Shown: piece by piece, positions 1 through 8,023 of the stretch
How positions within the stretch are numbered: position 1 is the stretch's first letter
Layout of the letters: every line of letters begins with the position of its first letter
Source: Rhodopseudomonas palustris HaA2
GTDB taxonomy: Bacteria > Pseudomonadota > Alphaproteobacteria > Rhizobiales > Xanthobacteraceae
Direction of reading: 5' to 3'
DNA: 64,000 nt
Assembly: GCF_000013365.1 (NCBI RefSeq)
Contig: NC_007778.1
Span: 2,480,001-2,544,000 of the forward strand
The notes under the pieces: model-generated
The model's database searches: none
What the model saw: only the letters and a program-made list of their open reading frames with translations
What the model was told of the DNA's origin: nothing
Made by a program: the position numbers and the translations under genes

Positions 1-376
1 CCCCGACGCCCGCACCGTCGAGGCGGTCGGCGCGGTGTCGTCGGTCGATGCGACGGCGTCGTCGACCCGACAGTCCGCCGAGCCGATGTTCCGCACGCTG
101 TTTCTCGGCGGCGACCGCAGCGAGCCGGTGTCGCCGGCGGTGCGCGAATTGTGGAGCAACGCCACCGGCGCATCGAGCACCTCGACCGACGCCGCCTCGC
201 GCGCGGCGACGTCGGGCGCCTCCAGCACCACGATGTCCTACGCGCCGGCCGCCGCGACCGCGCCGACCGATTTCGGCCTGGTGGATCCATCCGCCGCGCT
301 GTCCACCACCCCCAATATCCGCCCGCCGCGCACCCTCGATTTGTTCAGCGACCGCAACGGTACCTACGCGAGCTGA
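1..376 (+). CDS. C-terminal end of an unidentified protein (cut by window edge)
   Basis: The reading frame is open from the first complete codon of the window (base 2) to a TGA at 374-376, so only the last ~124 residues of the protein are present. The visible part is rich in Ser, Thr and Ala, with one ordered-looking stretch (MFRTLFLGG...PVSPAVRELW) and a tail ending LFSDRNGTYAS. No domain can be named from this piece. A GTG at 35 could serve as a start, but upstream codons continue in the same style, so I read it as a gene entering from the left. Function unknown. Confidence 0.5.
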   Translation, partial: PDARTVEAVGAVSSVDATASSTRQSAEPMFRTLFLGGDRSEPVSPAVRELWSNATGASSTSTDAASRAATSGASSTTMSYAPAAATAPTDFGLVDPSAALSTTPNIRPPRTLDLFSDRNGTYAS

Positions 377-415
377 TCGCAGCAGCAGCGGCGCTTCATC
401 TGAATTCATCGCCGC

Positions 416-1080
416 ACGCACCGAGCGAACCTCTCCCCGCGCGCGGGGAGAGGTCGGCGCGCATCGCCAGATGCGTGCCGGGTGAGGGGGCGTCCCGACG
501 CGGCCGAGCGATCGTATCGAACCAACGACCGTCCGCGCCGCAGCCGCCGCAGCCCCTCACCCCAACCCTCTCCCCGCAAGAGCGGGGCGAGGGAGTTCGC
601 TGTGCGCGGGGCGAGGCGTTCGTTCAGCTTCGAAGCAGGACGCCGCGTCCTGCACCTCTCCCCGCGTGCGGGGAGAGGTCGGCGCGCATCGCCAGATGCG
701 TGCCGGGTGAGGGGGCGTCTCGACGCGGCCGAGCGCTCGCCTTGAACTAACAACTCCCGCGCCGCAGCCGCCGCAGCCCCTCACCCCAACCCTCTCCCCG
801 CAAGAGCGGGGCGAGGGAGTTCGCTGTGCGCGGGGCGAGGCGTTCGTTCAGCTTCGAAGCAGGACGCCGCGTCCTGCACCTCTCCCCGCGCGCGGGGAGA
901 GGTCGGCGCGCATCGCCAGATGCGTGCCGGGTGAGGGGGCGTCTCGACGCGGCCGAGCGATCGTATCGAACTAACAACTCCCGCGTCGCAACCGCCGCAG
1001 CCCCTCACCCCAACCCTCTCCCCGCAAGAGCGGGGTGAGGGAGCTCGCTGTGCGCGGGGCGAGGCGTTCGTTCAACCGCG
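416..1080. repeat. Tandem 224-bp repeat array with hairpin-forming units
   Basis: Two full copies and flanking partial copies of a 224-base unit follow each other: the element starting ctctccccgcaagagcgggg recurs at 567, 791 and about 1015. Each unit contains two self-complementary blocks, the 'ctctccccgcgcgcggggagag' type (424, 657, 880) and the 'ctctccccgcaagagcggggcgag' type, so the RNA or single strand would fold into strong hairpins. Short frames crossing it on both strands are repeat translations, not genes. The same element family, with different spacers, occurs at 2.65-3.08 kb. It fills most of the gene-free stretch 377-1453. Confidence 0.85.
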
Positions 1081-1179
1081 AACTGACGAGCGCTGATCCG
1101 GGTGAGGGGGCGTCTCACCGCGGCCGGGCGCGCCAGCAACTAACAACTCGCTTCAGCTCATCGAGCGACCAACTCGCCT

Positions 1180-1245
1180 CATCGTCATCCTGAGGAGCCC
1201 GGATTCGCTCGCAGAGCGTAGCCGGGCGTCTCGAAGGATGGCCGC
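1180..1245. repeat. Interspersed 'catcctgag...ctcgaaggatg' element
   Basis: A short element is bounded by catcctgag and ctcgaaggatgg, with an inner partly self-complementary core (gcccgg...ccgggc). It matches in its ends the elements at 5150-5282. Elements with these ends are widespread non-coding repeats in this family of bacteria. The rest of 1246-1453 shows no gene; it holds a cgttaacg motif at 1339 close to the DUF2336 gene start. Confidence 0.6.
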
Positions 1246-1453
1246 GCGCTACCGATCGTTCGACGCGCAACTCATCGTCGCAACGAACGCCCTCGATCGC
1301 CTGCCGACCGGCGTGCGCGGATGTCCGAACGTTTCCGCCGTTAACGAAACAGCAACAAACCCAACCAGTTATGGTGAACCCTTTGTTAAGCGTCATGGTT
1401 TAGAAAGTGTGACGTTGGCATCGCGTCACGATGTCGTCGTTGCGTAAGCCGGA

Positions 1454-2629
1454 ATGCCCATGATCGTTCGGCAGTTCATCAGTTGGATACGTCACGCGCC
1501 CGCGGGCGAGCGTGCCGAGGCGACCCGGGCGCTGGCGCGGGCGTTTCTGGTCTCCGATCTTTCTCCCGCCGATCGCGCCGCCGCCGAAGGCGCGCTGCTG
1601 CTGATGCTGGACGACGTCTCGGCGCTGGTGCGCCAGACCATGGCGCAGGTGTTCTGCCGCAGCGCGCAGGCGCCGGCCGCGATCATTCGCGCGCTCGCCG
1701 CCGATCAGCCGTCGGTGGCGCTGCCGGTTCTGGAATTCTCGCCGCTGTTGATCGACGCCGATCTGGTCGACATCGTCGCCACCGGCGACGATCAGGTGCA
1801 ATGCGCGGTGGCGCGCCGGGTGCGGCTGCCGGCCGCGGTGTGCGCGGCGATCGCCGAGGTCGGCACCGCCGCCGCGGCGCTGGAGCTGATCGAAAATCCG
1901 CACGCCGAGCTGGCGCCGTTCTCGTGGGACCGCATCGTCGAGCGCCACGGCCATCTCGCCGCGATCCGCGAGTCGATGCTGGTGCTGGAGGATCTGCCGG
2001 CGGCGACGCGGCTGGCGCTGATGGCGAAACTGTCCGACACGCTGCAGCAATTCGTCGTGGCGCGCGGCTGGCTGACGGCCGATCGCGCCGCGCGCGCCAC
2101 CACCGAGGCGGTCGACCGCTCCACCGTGGCGCTGGCGGCGCGCGCGCGCGGCGACGACATGGTCGCCTTGATGCGGCATCTGCGCGCCACCTCGCAGCTC
2201 ACCGCCGGGCTGATCCTGCGCGCGCTGCTGTCCGGCAATCTCGATCTGTTCGAATGCGCTCTGGTCGAACTGTCCGGCCTGCCGCAGGCGCGCGTCGCGG
2301 CGCTGCTGCACGAGCGCGGCGGCCCTGGCCTGACGGCGCTCTTGGCGCGCGCCGGGCTGCCGGAGAGCACGTATCCGGCGTTCCGCGCCGCGCTGGAGGC
2401 GCTGCACGAGATCGGCTTCGTCGGCACCGAGCGCAACGCCGCGCGGCTGCGCCGGCTGATGGTCGAACGCGTGCTGACGCGCTGCGAGACCGGCGCCGAT
2501 GCCGCCGCGCCGCTGTTGATCCTGCTGCGCCGCTTCGCCACCGAATCCGCCCGCGAAGACGCCAACGCCTTCTGCGACGATCTGATCGCCGAGCAATTCG
2601 TCCAGCGCCTCGAGCGCATGGCGGCGTAG
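1454..2629 (+). CDS. DUF2336 domain-containing protein
   Basis: This is a 391-residue soluble protein, almost entirely helical and rich in Ala, Leu and Arg, of the DUF2336 family common in Rhizobiales and other alphaproteobacteria. The first ~80 residues (SDLSPADRAAAEGALLLMLDDVSALVRQ) and the repeated helical pairs that follow match the HEAT-like arrangement of that family. No catalytic motif is visible. DUF2336 proteins are usually found near two-component genes, and a receiver plus Hpt pair lies 0.5 kb downstream on the other strand, so a part in the same signalling circuit is possible (inference). An alternative start is ATG 1460. A cgttaacg motif lies ~110 bases upstream. Confidence 0.85.
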   Translation: MPMIVRQFISWIRHAPAGERAEATRALARAFLVSDLSPADRAAAEGALLLMLDDVSALVRQTMAQVFCRSAQAPAAIIRALAADQPSVALPVLEFSPLLIDADLVDIVATGDDQVQCAVARRVRLPAAVCAAIAEVGTAAAALELIENPHAELAPFSWDRIVERHGHLAAIRESMLVLEDLPAATRLALMAKLSDTLQQFVVARGWLTADRAARATTEAVDRSTVALAARARGDDMVALMRHLRATSQLTAGLILRALLSGNLDLFECALVELSGLPQARVAALLHERGGPGLTALLARAGLPESTYPAFRAALEALHEIGFVGTERNAARLRRLMVERVLTRCETGADAAAPLLILLRRFATESAREDANAFCDDLIAEQFVQRLERMAA

Positions 2630-2649
2630 CTGTTCGCAACGAGGCGCGG

Positions 2650-3085
2650 CCGCCGTCACCTCTCCCCGCGCGCGGGGAGAGGTCGGCCGGCGTAGCGGAG
2701 CGAAGCCGGGCGGGTGAGGGGGCGTCTCGCCGCGGCCGAGCGCATCACTTGTGTACCAGAGCCGAGAGTCAGCGACTCGCGTCGCCCCTCACCCCGACCC
2801 TCTCCCCGCGAAGAGCGGGGCGAGGGAGTTCGCCGTGCGCGGGGCGAGGTGATCGTTCAGCTTCGGAGGATGGCACGGTCTCCTTCACCTCTCCCCGCGC
2901 GCGGGGAGAGGTCGTCCGGCGTAGCGGAGCGAAGCCGGGCGGGTGAGGGGGCGTCTCGCCGCGGCCGGGCGCATCACTTGTGTACCAGAGCCGAGAGTCA
3001 GCGACTCGCGTCGCCCCTCACCCCAACCCTCTCCCCGCGAAGAGCGGGGCGAGGGGGCGCGCCGTGCGCGGGGCGGACCGACGTG
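2650..3085. repeat. Tandem 229-bp repeat array, same family as 0.4-1.1 kb
   Basis: A 229-base unit is present almost twice: cacctctccccgcgcg recurs at 2657 and 2886, and cgcatcacttgtgtaccag at 2741 and 2970. It uses the same two hairpin blocks as the array at 416-1080 but a different spacer. It fills the gap between the DUF2336 gene and the convergent Hpt gene. Its hairpins could act as a bidirectional transcription barrier, but no U-tract follows, so this is not called a terminator. Confidence 0.85.
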
Positions 3086-3143
3086 GTACCACCGCGCTGC
3101 GCGCGTCCCGGAAGGGCGGGCTTGGATGTCGGCGCGCGCCGGA

Positions 3144-3722
3144 CTACTCCCCCGGCGCCAGGCTCGGCGACAGCACGGCGTCGAGGTGGTCGGGGCGGTC
3201 GCGGTTGACGGCGGCGAGGTAGTCGTCGGCGACGCTGCGCAGCTTGCGGTTCAGCGCGCGCTGCAGCTCGGCCTTGTCGGCGGCGGCGCCTTCGCGGACC
3301 ATCGCCTGGATGGCGCGGACGTGGTTGGCGATCAGTTCGTCGGGCACCGCGGCGAGGTCGGGCGCGTGTTCGATCACCCGGCACAGGCTGAAGGCGGCGG
3401 CGGCGACCGCCGGATAGCCGAAGGTGGCGGCGTCGCCCTTGATGTCGTGCGCGGCGCGGAACAATTCGGCCTTGGTGTCGGCGGTGACGCCGGCCTGCGC
3501 CAGCGCCGCATGAGCGGCCGACAGCCGGTCGCATTCGACCCGCATCCATTGCGCGAATTCGGAGGCGAGCTGCGCCAGCGCCTGCTCGGCGCGCGCCACC
3601 GAATCGTCGAGATGCGCGCCGTCGACGCGGCGCATCACCTTGCGCAGCGGGTTGGCCTGGGTGATCACCTGATGGTCGGGAAAAGTCGCGACCTGGATGT
3701 CGTCGGGGCGTTTTCGGCTCAT
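3144..3722 (-). CDS. Hpt-domain phosphotransfer protein
   Basis: A 192-residue cytoplasmic protein with a histidine phosphotransfer motif, RAAHDIKGDAATFG, in which His92 is the expected phosphoryl acceptor and K95-G96 the usual followers (HxxKG). The region around it (about 45-160) is predicted helical, as in the four-helix Hpt bundle; the first 40 and last 30 residues look disordered. It starts four bases after the stop of the receiver gene upstream on the same strand, so the two are almost certainly co-transcribed and the receiver is the likely phosphorelay partner. No kinase gene is visible nearby. Confidence 0.85.
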   Translation of the reverse strand: MSRKRPDDIQVATFPDHQVITQANPLRKVMRRVDGAHLDDSVARAEQALAQLASEFAQWMRVECDRLSAAHAALAQAGVTADTKAELFRAAHDIKGDAATFGYPAVAAAAFSLCRVIEHAPDLAAVPDELIANHVRAIQAMVREGAAADKAELQRALNRKLRSVADDYLAAVNRDRPDHLDAVLSPSLAPGE

Positions 3723-3726
3723 GGCG

Positions 3727-4272
3727 TCAGCCTGCGACCTTGGCCTTGTCGAGCAGCGAGGCCTGCTGGATGATGTCGGCTTCGCCGTGGCCGCGGCGCT
3801 CGGGGCCGATATAGCCGCCGCCGACGCTGCGCCGCCGGTCCGGGCCGAAGTAATTGCGGGTCTTGATGAACGGCCGCGGGCTGGCGACGACGTTGAGCAC
3901 GCGCTGATACAGCCCCTTCGAGGAGATCGGCTTGACCAGGAATTCGGTGACGCCGGCGTCGCGCGCCAGCGTGACGCGGCGCTTCTCCGAATGCGAGGTC
4001 AGCATGATGATCGGCACGTAGGGATTGGCCTTGGAATCCGGCTGGCGGATCATCTGCGCCAGTTCCAGCCCGTCGAAGATCGGCATTTCCCAATCGGTGA
4101 TGACGATGTCGGGCGCGGCGTGGCTGAAGGTCTCGAGCGCGGTGGCGCCGTCCTCGGCCTCGTAGACTTCGCGCGCGCCGAACGAATGCAGCAGCGTCCG
4201 CAGGATGCGGCGCATATGCGGATTGTCGTCGCACACCAGGAAGCGCAGCTTGTTGAAGTCGATGCGGAACAT
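3727..4272 (-). CDS. CheY-like response regulator receiver protein
   Basis: A 181-residue protein with one receiver domain. The acidic pair Asp15-Asp16 (LVCDDN), the phospho-acceptor Asp60 in VITDWEMP, Thr92 (IMLTSHS) and Lys114 (FLVKPIS) are all in place, so it should be phosphorylatable. The C-terminal ~50 residues contain two GPxRR-type motifs (FGPDRRR, GPERRG), a tail I associate with alphaproteobacterial CheY relatives and not a DNA-binding domain. The frame is open up to 4401, but the start at 4272 (MFRIDFNKLRF) fits the receiver fold; the upstream codons are Arg/Gly-rich and contain cgttaacg motifs. It heads an operon with the Hpt gene. Confidence 0.85.
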   Translation of the reverse strand: MFRIDFNKLRFLVCDDNPHMRRILRTLLHSFGAREVYEAEDGATALETFSHAAPDIVITDWEMPIFDGLELAQMIRQPDSKANPYVPIIMLTSHSEKRRVTLARDAGVTEFLVKPISSKGLYQRVLNVVASPRPFIKTRNYFGPDRRRSVGGGYIGPERRGHGEADIIQQASLLDKAKVAG

Positions 4273-4308
4273 GAAACAGCGGGCTCGGCCGGACGAGGAT
4301 ACACCTGG

Positions 4309-4336
4309 CGTTAACGATAGGCGGACGTCGTTAACG
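4309..4336. promoter_or_regulatory. Paired cgttaacg motifs upstream of the receiver gene
   Basis: Two identical palindromic octamers, cgttaacg, lie at 4309-4316 and 4329-4336, 20 bases apart and 37-64 bases upstream of the receiver start on the minus strand. The same octamer occurs at 1339 upstream of the DUF2336 gene. The TTAAC core resembles CtrA half-sites, but the standard TTAA-N7-TTAA arrangement is absent. Regulatory role is inferred. Confidence 0.35.
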
Positions 4337-4521
4337 AAGCGTTGCCGCAGCGCGCGCGTCGCCCAGGGTGCGAGACGCCCGCCGCAGCCGCCGGGCTCCA
4401 CACCCCGGGGGCCGGCTGCGACGCGCCGCTGCGGCGATTATTTCGCGGCGGGTATCGCGCTGCTTCGTGCGGCGCCGGGCGCCCGACTAACCTCGGATCG
4501 TTACTGATTCGGAGCGCGTCG

Positions 4522-4704
4522 ATGACCACCCCCCCGAGCTGCCCGCGTTGCAACCAGACGCTCGAACTGATCGGCAACCGGCCGCTGGTGCCGGGCTATC
4601 AGCTGCGCGAGTATCAGTGCCCGAGCTGCGAAACAAGGACCCGGCACGCGGCGCATTGGGACCATTCGCTGACCGAGCCGCACGGCCACTTCTATCACGA
4701 GTAG
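4522..4704 (+). CDS. Small zinc-ribbon protein
   Basis: A 60-residue protein with two CxxC pairs, CPRC near residue 8 and CPSC near residue 36, spaced as in a zinc ribbon. A His-rich tail follows (HWDHSL, HGHFYHE). The start ATG at 4522 is preceded by ggagcg at 4511-4516, a good ribosome binding site. Small zinc ribbons of this type bind nucleic acid or protein partners; no specific role can be read from the sequence. It stands alone between the receiver operon and a small membrane protein gene. Confidence 0.7.
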   Translation: MTTPPSCPRCNQTLELIGNRPLVPGYQLREYQCPSCETRTRHAAHWDHSLTEPHGHFYHE

Positions 4705-4917
4705 CACGCCGCCGCCGCCGGGCCGCGCCGATCGATTTTGCGCTGCGGCGCAGCAAGGCGCGCTTAAGCAGCGATTAGCCATCGCGCGCGATCGAGGCAG
4801 CTGCGCGCGGCGGAATTGTCGACGGTCATTGCCAACGCCCCCGACACGCCTACGATCGACACCGCGGGGCCGCACCGAGCCGCCGCCGCGACGGCGAGCC
4901 GGGCAGGGGGCGATACG

Positions 4918-5094
4918 ATGACCGAGGAATTCACCGCGTTTCTGATCTTCATCCTGGCCTGCAGTGCCTTCTTGATCGGCCTGATGGCGAACTACGCGCG
5001 CCGCATCAACCGGCTGCGCGCCATGGTCGACCGCTTCAGCCCCGTCCACGAGCTGGTCCCCCAGCGCGCCCCGGCGCCGCGCAAGCGCGGCTGA
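4918..5094 (+). CDS. Small single-pass membrane protein
   Basis: A 58-residue protein: a short acidic N-terminus (MTEEF), one hydrophobic helix at about 6-27 (TAFLIFILACSAFLIGLMAN), then a basic, Pro-ending cytoplasmic-looking tail. The start at 4918 follows a purine-rich gcaggggg. The frame is open upstream to 4816, but that part is low-complexity and lacks a binding site. Function unknown. Confidence 0.6.
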   Translation: MTEEFTAFLIFILACSAFLIGLMANYARRINRLRAMVDRFSPVHELVPQRAPAPRKRG

Positions 5095-5139
5095 ACGGGC
5101 CGGGCGGGGCGGCGAAGCCGCGCGCCACCTGCGATGTCG

Positions 5140-5285
5140 TCCTGAGCAGCGCGCACCTTCGCCGTCATCCTGAGCAGCGCGCCACCTTCGCCGTCATCCC
5201 GAGGCGCACCACCTTCGACGTCATCCTGAGGCGCCCGATCGGCAACGCGAAGCGTTGCCGATCGGGCCTCGAAGGATGGGCCGCG
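5140..5285. repeat. Cluster of 'gtcatcctgag' elements with a perfect 16-bp hairpin
   Basis: Four copies of a gtc(a/g)tcc(t/c)gag motif occur between 5135 and 5230, the last opening a complete element. In it gcccgatcggcaacgc (5233-5248) pairs perfectly with gcgttgccgatcgggc (5252-5267) around a three-base loop, and the element closes with ctcgaaggatggg. Related to the element at 1180-1245. No gene is seen in 5095-5663. Confidence 0.8.
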
Positions 5286-5423
5286 GACGAACGCGCCAGC
5301 CGCAAGTCCCGCCGTCCCCCCGTCCTTCCGGGGCGGGCGCAGCGAAGCTGCGCACGAGCCCGGAATCCCGAGGTGAGAGGCGCTGGCGCTTCGGCAATGT
5401 CGATGGCCATTGCGCGACGCGGC

Positions 5424-5573
5424 TCACCCTCCCCTGGAGGGGGAGGGTCGCTCGCGCAGCGAGCGGGGTGGGGTGGCGAAGAGTTCATCCGCCGTGCCCG
5501 CTTCTCACCCCACCCCGGCGTGCACCGCGCTGCGCGCGCTGCCCGCCGACCCTCCCCCTCCAGGGGAGGGTGA
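5424..5573. repeat. 150-bp inverted-repeat element with 27-bp perfect ends
   Basis: The 27 bases at 5424-5450 (beginning tcaccctcccctggag) are exactly complementary to 5547-5573. Inside them ggggtggggtg and caccccacccc are also complementary, so the whole element can fold back on itself. There is no coding capacity and no transposase nearby. It resembles the interspersed palindromic repeats common in Rhizobiales intergenic DNA. Confidence 0.85.
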
Positions 5574-5663
5574 TGCTCGCAGCAACCGCCGACTTTCATA
5601 CGCGATCGCCCTGTCTTGCGGGGAGGGTGATCGAGGCCGAGGCGGGGGCGCGCGGCGGCGCGC

Positions 5664-6059
5664 TTACGCCACGCGCCGCAGCGCGTAGTGGACGCCGTCG
5701 GCGGTGGCGACGTAGCCGAGCCGCGCCAGCGACGCCAGCACCTCGGCGACTTTCTTCTCGGTGGTCTTGGTCCGCCGGAATTCCGCCGCGAGCGCCTTGG
5801 CGTCGCGCGGGCCGGGCGCCGCGGCCAACGCCGCGAACACCGCGGCGGTCTGCTCCACCGCGCCGGCCGGGAACGACGGCTTCTGCTTGGTCTCGCCGAG
5901 ATCGAGGGAGGCTGCGATCTGCGCGCCGTCCTCCGTCGCCGCCTGGCCCCGGGGACGACGCGTCGCGGCAGCAGGGGCCGGCCGTGTGATCCGGATGCGA
6001 TCACCCTCGCCCGCGCGGGGAGGGGCTGCGGACCCAACGCAGCATAGCCACGCCAGCAA
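5664..6059 (-). pseudogene. Probable 3' remnant of a gene ending in a small winged-helix-like domain
   Basis: The last ~75 residues (from PAGAVEQTAAVFAALA to YALRRVA) read as a real protein: a compact helix-rich domain with a closing beta hairpin (LGYVATADGVHYALRR), in the style of a winged helix. The preceding ~50 residues are Arg/Pro/Ala-rich and lead into non-coding repeat-like sequence, with no convincing start or ribosome binding site. I read it as the C-terminal end of a longer gene whose 5' part has been lost, possibly when the adjacent low-GC island arrived. It could instead be a small intact gene of ~110 residues. Confidence 0.4.
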
Positions 6060-6199
6060 TGGACAACTGGCGCAGCGTCCAGCGGACCCAATTGCATCAC
6101 CGCGTGCACAAATCCGCGCTTAACACCTGCTATTGTGATGCGTCGCGAAGCCACGCACCAGATAGAGAGGCATGGCTCGCCAAATCAGATGGGCCGTCC

Positions 6200-6267
6200 A
6201 AGATCAAATCCCATCACCGCGTGTGCCTTAGGGCAAAAAAAGATCAAAATCCCCTGCGTGCTAGGGT
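6200..6267. repeat. Imperfect ~30-bp direct repeat upstream of the DNA methyltransferase
   Basis: The segment aagatcaaatccc...cgcgtgtgccttaggg (6200-6232) recurs in shortened form as aagatcaaaatcccc...gcgtgctaggg (6240-6266), directly before the methyltransferase start. The sub-motif catcaccgcgtg of the first copy also occurs at 6095-6106. Repeated sites just upstream of a modification gene are often operator sites; here that is only an inference. The rest of 6060-6278 holds no gene that I can see. Confidence 0.35.
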
Positions 6268-6278
6268 AATTTCCGATA

Positions 6279-7355
6279 ATGGGGAATCACGCGATGCAAC
6301 GAGAAGTGCCGTCGAGGATTGTGGCGGTCGACCTTTTTTGCGGGGCCGCTGGCCTTTCATTGGGCTTGAAGATCAGCGGGATAAAGGTCGCAGCCGGAAT
6401 TGATCTCGATCCGGCATGTCGTTTCCCTTTCGAGACCAATATTGGAGCCATGTTTGTTGAAGCGGACGTTTCCAGCCTGTCGGGGAAGGCCGTAGATAGC
6501 CTATTTGGCGATGCCTCGATTCGAGTTTTGGCCGGATGTGCACCGTGCCAGCCGTTCTCAGGATACACGACAAAGCGACGTTCAATTGATCGTCGGTGGG
6601 AACTGCTACTAGAATTTCTGCGCATAGTTCGTGAGTCAGATCCGGACATTGTCACCCTAGAGAATGTGCCTCGCCTCGCGAATCTCCCGCTTTGGCAAGA
6701 CTTCGTTACAGACCTCAAGTCGCAAGGTTACTTCCTGAATTGGGATGTACTGGATGTCTCCAAATTCGGAGTGCCCCAGAATCGTCGGAGACTGGTACTC
6801 TTGGCGTCCAAATTTGGAGATATTCGACTTCCCGAGCCGATTGGAACACCGCCGACAACGGTGAAGAAGGCAATCGGCAAGCTTTCCCCTGTGAAAGCGG
6901 GAGAAGCCAATCCTGTCGATCCGCTTCATGCGTCTCGCGCTTTGACGCCGCGCAATCTGGCACGAATTCGCCAATCAAGGCCGGCGGGCACCTGGCGGGA
7001 ATGGCCAAAGCGTATGCGTGTCGCATGTCACAAGACTGGGTCTGGAAAGACCTATCCGTCCGTGTATGGACGTATGTCATGGGACAAACCCTCACCGACG
7101 ATTACAACTCAGTTCTACGGCTTTGGGAATGGTCGCTTCGGCCACCCGGAGCAAGATCGTGCGATTACTCTCCGAGAGGGAGCCATTCTGCAATCGTTTC
7201 CTCGAGATTTTCAGTTTGCTCCGACTGGGAGTCGTGTGAATTTTCGAGGTATAGGCAGATTGATCGGAAATGCTGTGCCGCCGGCCCTTGGCTTGGCAAT
7301 CGGTAACGCCATTCTAAATCACGTTACTGCGCTAAAACGCACTGATAGAGGCTGA
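6279..7355 (+). CDS. C5-cytosine-specific DNA methyltransferase
   Basis: A 358-residue enzyme predicted to transfer a methyl group from S-adenosylmethionine to carbon 5 of cytosine in a DNA target. The conserved motifs are present in order: motif I VDLFCGAAGLSLGL (17-30), motif IV GCAPCQPFS with catalytic Cys90, motif VI LENVP (127-131), motif VIII QNRRRLV, a target-recognition region (about 190-290), and motif X GNAVPP near the C-terminus. All catalytic residues seem intact. ATG 6294 is an alternative start with gggg nine bases ahead. Codon and base use are less GC-rich than the flanks. Its 3' end overlaps that of the facing HEPN gene by 37 bases. Target site unknown. Confidence 0.93.
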   Translation: MGNHAMQREVPSRIVAVDLFCGAAGLSLGLKISGIKVAAGIDLDPACRFPFETNIGAMFVEADVSSLSGKAVDSLFGDASIRVLAGCAPCQPFSGYTTKRRSIDRRWELLLEFLRIVRESDPDIVTLENVPRLANLPLWQDFVTDLKSQGYFLNWDVLDVSKFGVPQNRRRLVLLASKFGDIRLPEPIGTPPTTVKKAIGKLSPVKAGEANPVDPLHASRALTPRNLARIRQSRPAGTWREWPKRMRVACHKTGSGKTYPSVYGRMSWDKPSPTITTQFYGFGNGRFGHPEQDRAITLREGAILQSFPRDFQFAPTGSRVNFRGIGRLIGNAVPPALGLAIGNAILNHVTALKRTDRG

Positions 7356-8023
7356 ATGTCGAGCGCGATTGGTGGCAATTCCAGATAGCGCTCGTGTTCC
7401 AAATAGTATGCGACATTGCTCAATATTCCGTCCATATATCGCATTGATCGTCGTGACAGAAGAAGTAGTTCGGGGGCAGTGTGGTCTCTCCCGATCTCCT
7501 CAAACGTCTTGCGCCCGTGCGCGAGGTCATTTCGATTTCGTTTGATCGTTACCAGGTCGCTTCCATCGCGCGTGGTGCGGCTATCGGTTCGATGCGAAAA
7601 ACCATAACATTCGCAAATTACACGAATTGCTTTCGCATCTACATTCCCGGACAGTTTTATACCGTTCGCCAAAGCGATTGCTACGAACGCAGAAGAGAAG
7701 TCATCCATCGAGCAGTGTGTCGCTGGATCTGCCTCTTTCTTAAACAGGCGAATGATCTCTTTCTTTAGAGGAGTGGTTAGTAGATGGAAAGGAATCTCGC
7801 TTGTTATGATTTTGTCGTGGATCGTTTCGAGCGCGCCGCGTGTCGATGCCTCAATGAGGTTATAAAGGATGAGGAACGTTCCTGCTCTAAGTGTAAGAAG
7901 CCGTCCGTCTTGAACGCGCGATGCGCCAAGTCCCGTCTCTCGTTCTGCTTTACTCACAACTGCGAGATAGTGGCGAACTTGCCTTTTGCGGTCTTCAAAA
8001 TCGGATAGAAAAGTATAGGTCAT
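7319..8023 (-). CDS. MAE_28990/MAE_18760-like HEPN protein, candidate RNase effector
   Basis: A 234-residue, mostly helical protein. Near the C-terminus it carries the HEPN active-site motif RNDLAH (Arg164, His169) inside KRNRNDLAHGRKTFEEIGR. An N-terminal half of the type LRAGTFLILYNLIEASTRGALETIHDKI matches what I know of the MAE_28990/MAE_18760 HEPN family, which is linked to restriction-modification and other defence loci. HEPN proteins of this kind are metal-independent RNases, so RNA cleavage on infection is a reasonable inference. Its ATG overlaps the stop of the DUF262 gene by four bases, so the two are translationally coupled. Base composition is low GC, suggesting transfer. Confidence 0.75.
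   Translation of the reverse strand: MTYTFLSDFEDRKRQVRHYLAVVSKAERETGLGASRVQDGRLLTLRAGTFLILYNLIEASTRGALETIHDKIITSEIPFHLLTTPLKKEIIRLFKKEADPATHCSMDDFSSAFVAIALANGIKLSGNVDAKAIRVICECYGFSHRTDSRTTRDGSDLVTIKRNRNDLAHGRKTFEEIGRDHTAPELLLLSRRSMRYMDGILSNVAYYLEHERYLELPPIALDIQPLSVRFSAVT

Noticed and set aside
555-1040. Short frames in the repeat arrays, some nearly identical copies of each other
   Set aside because: They are translations of the tandem hairpin repeats, present in several frames of both strands.
424-3070. CRISPR array
   Set aside because: The repeat units are 224-229 bases with conserved spacers; there are no short regular repeats with unique spacers and no cas genes.
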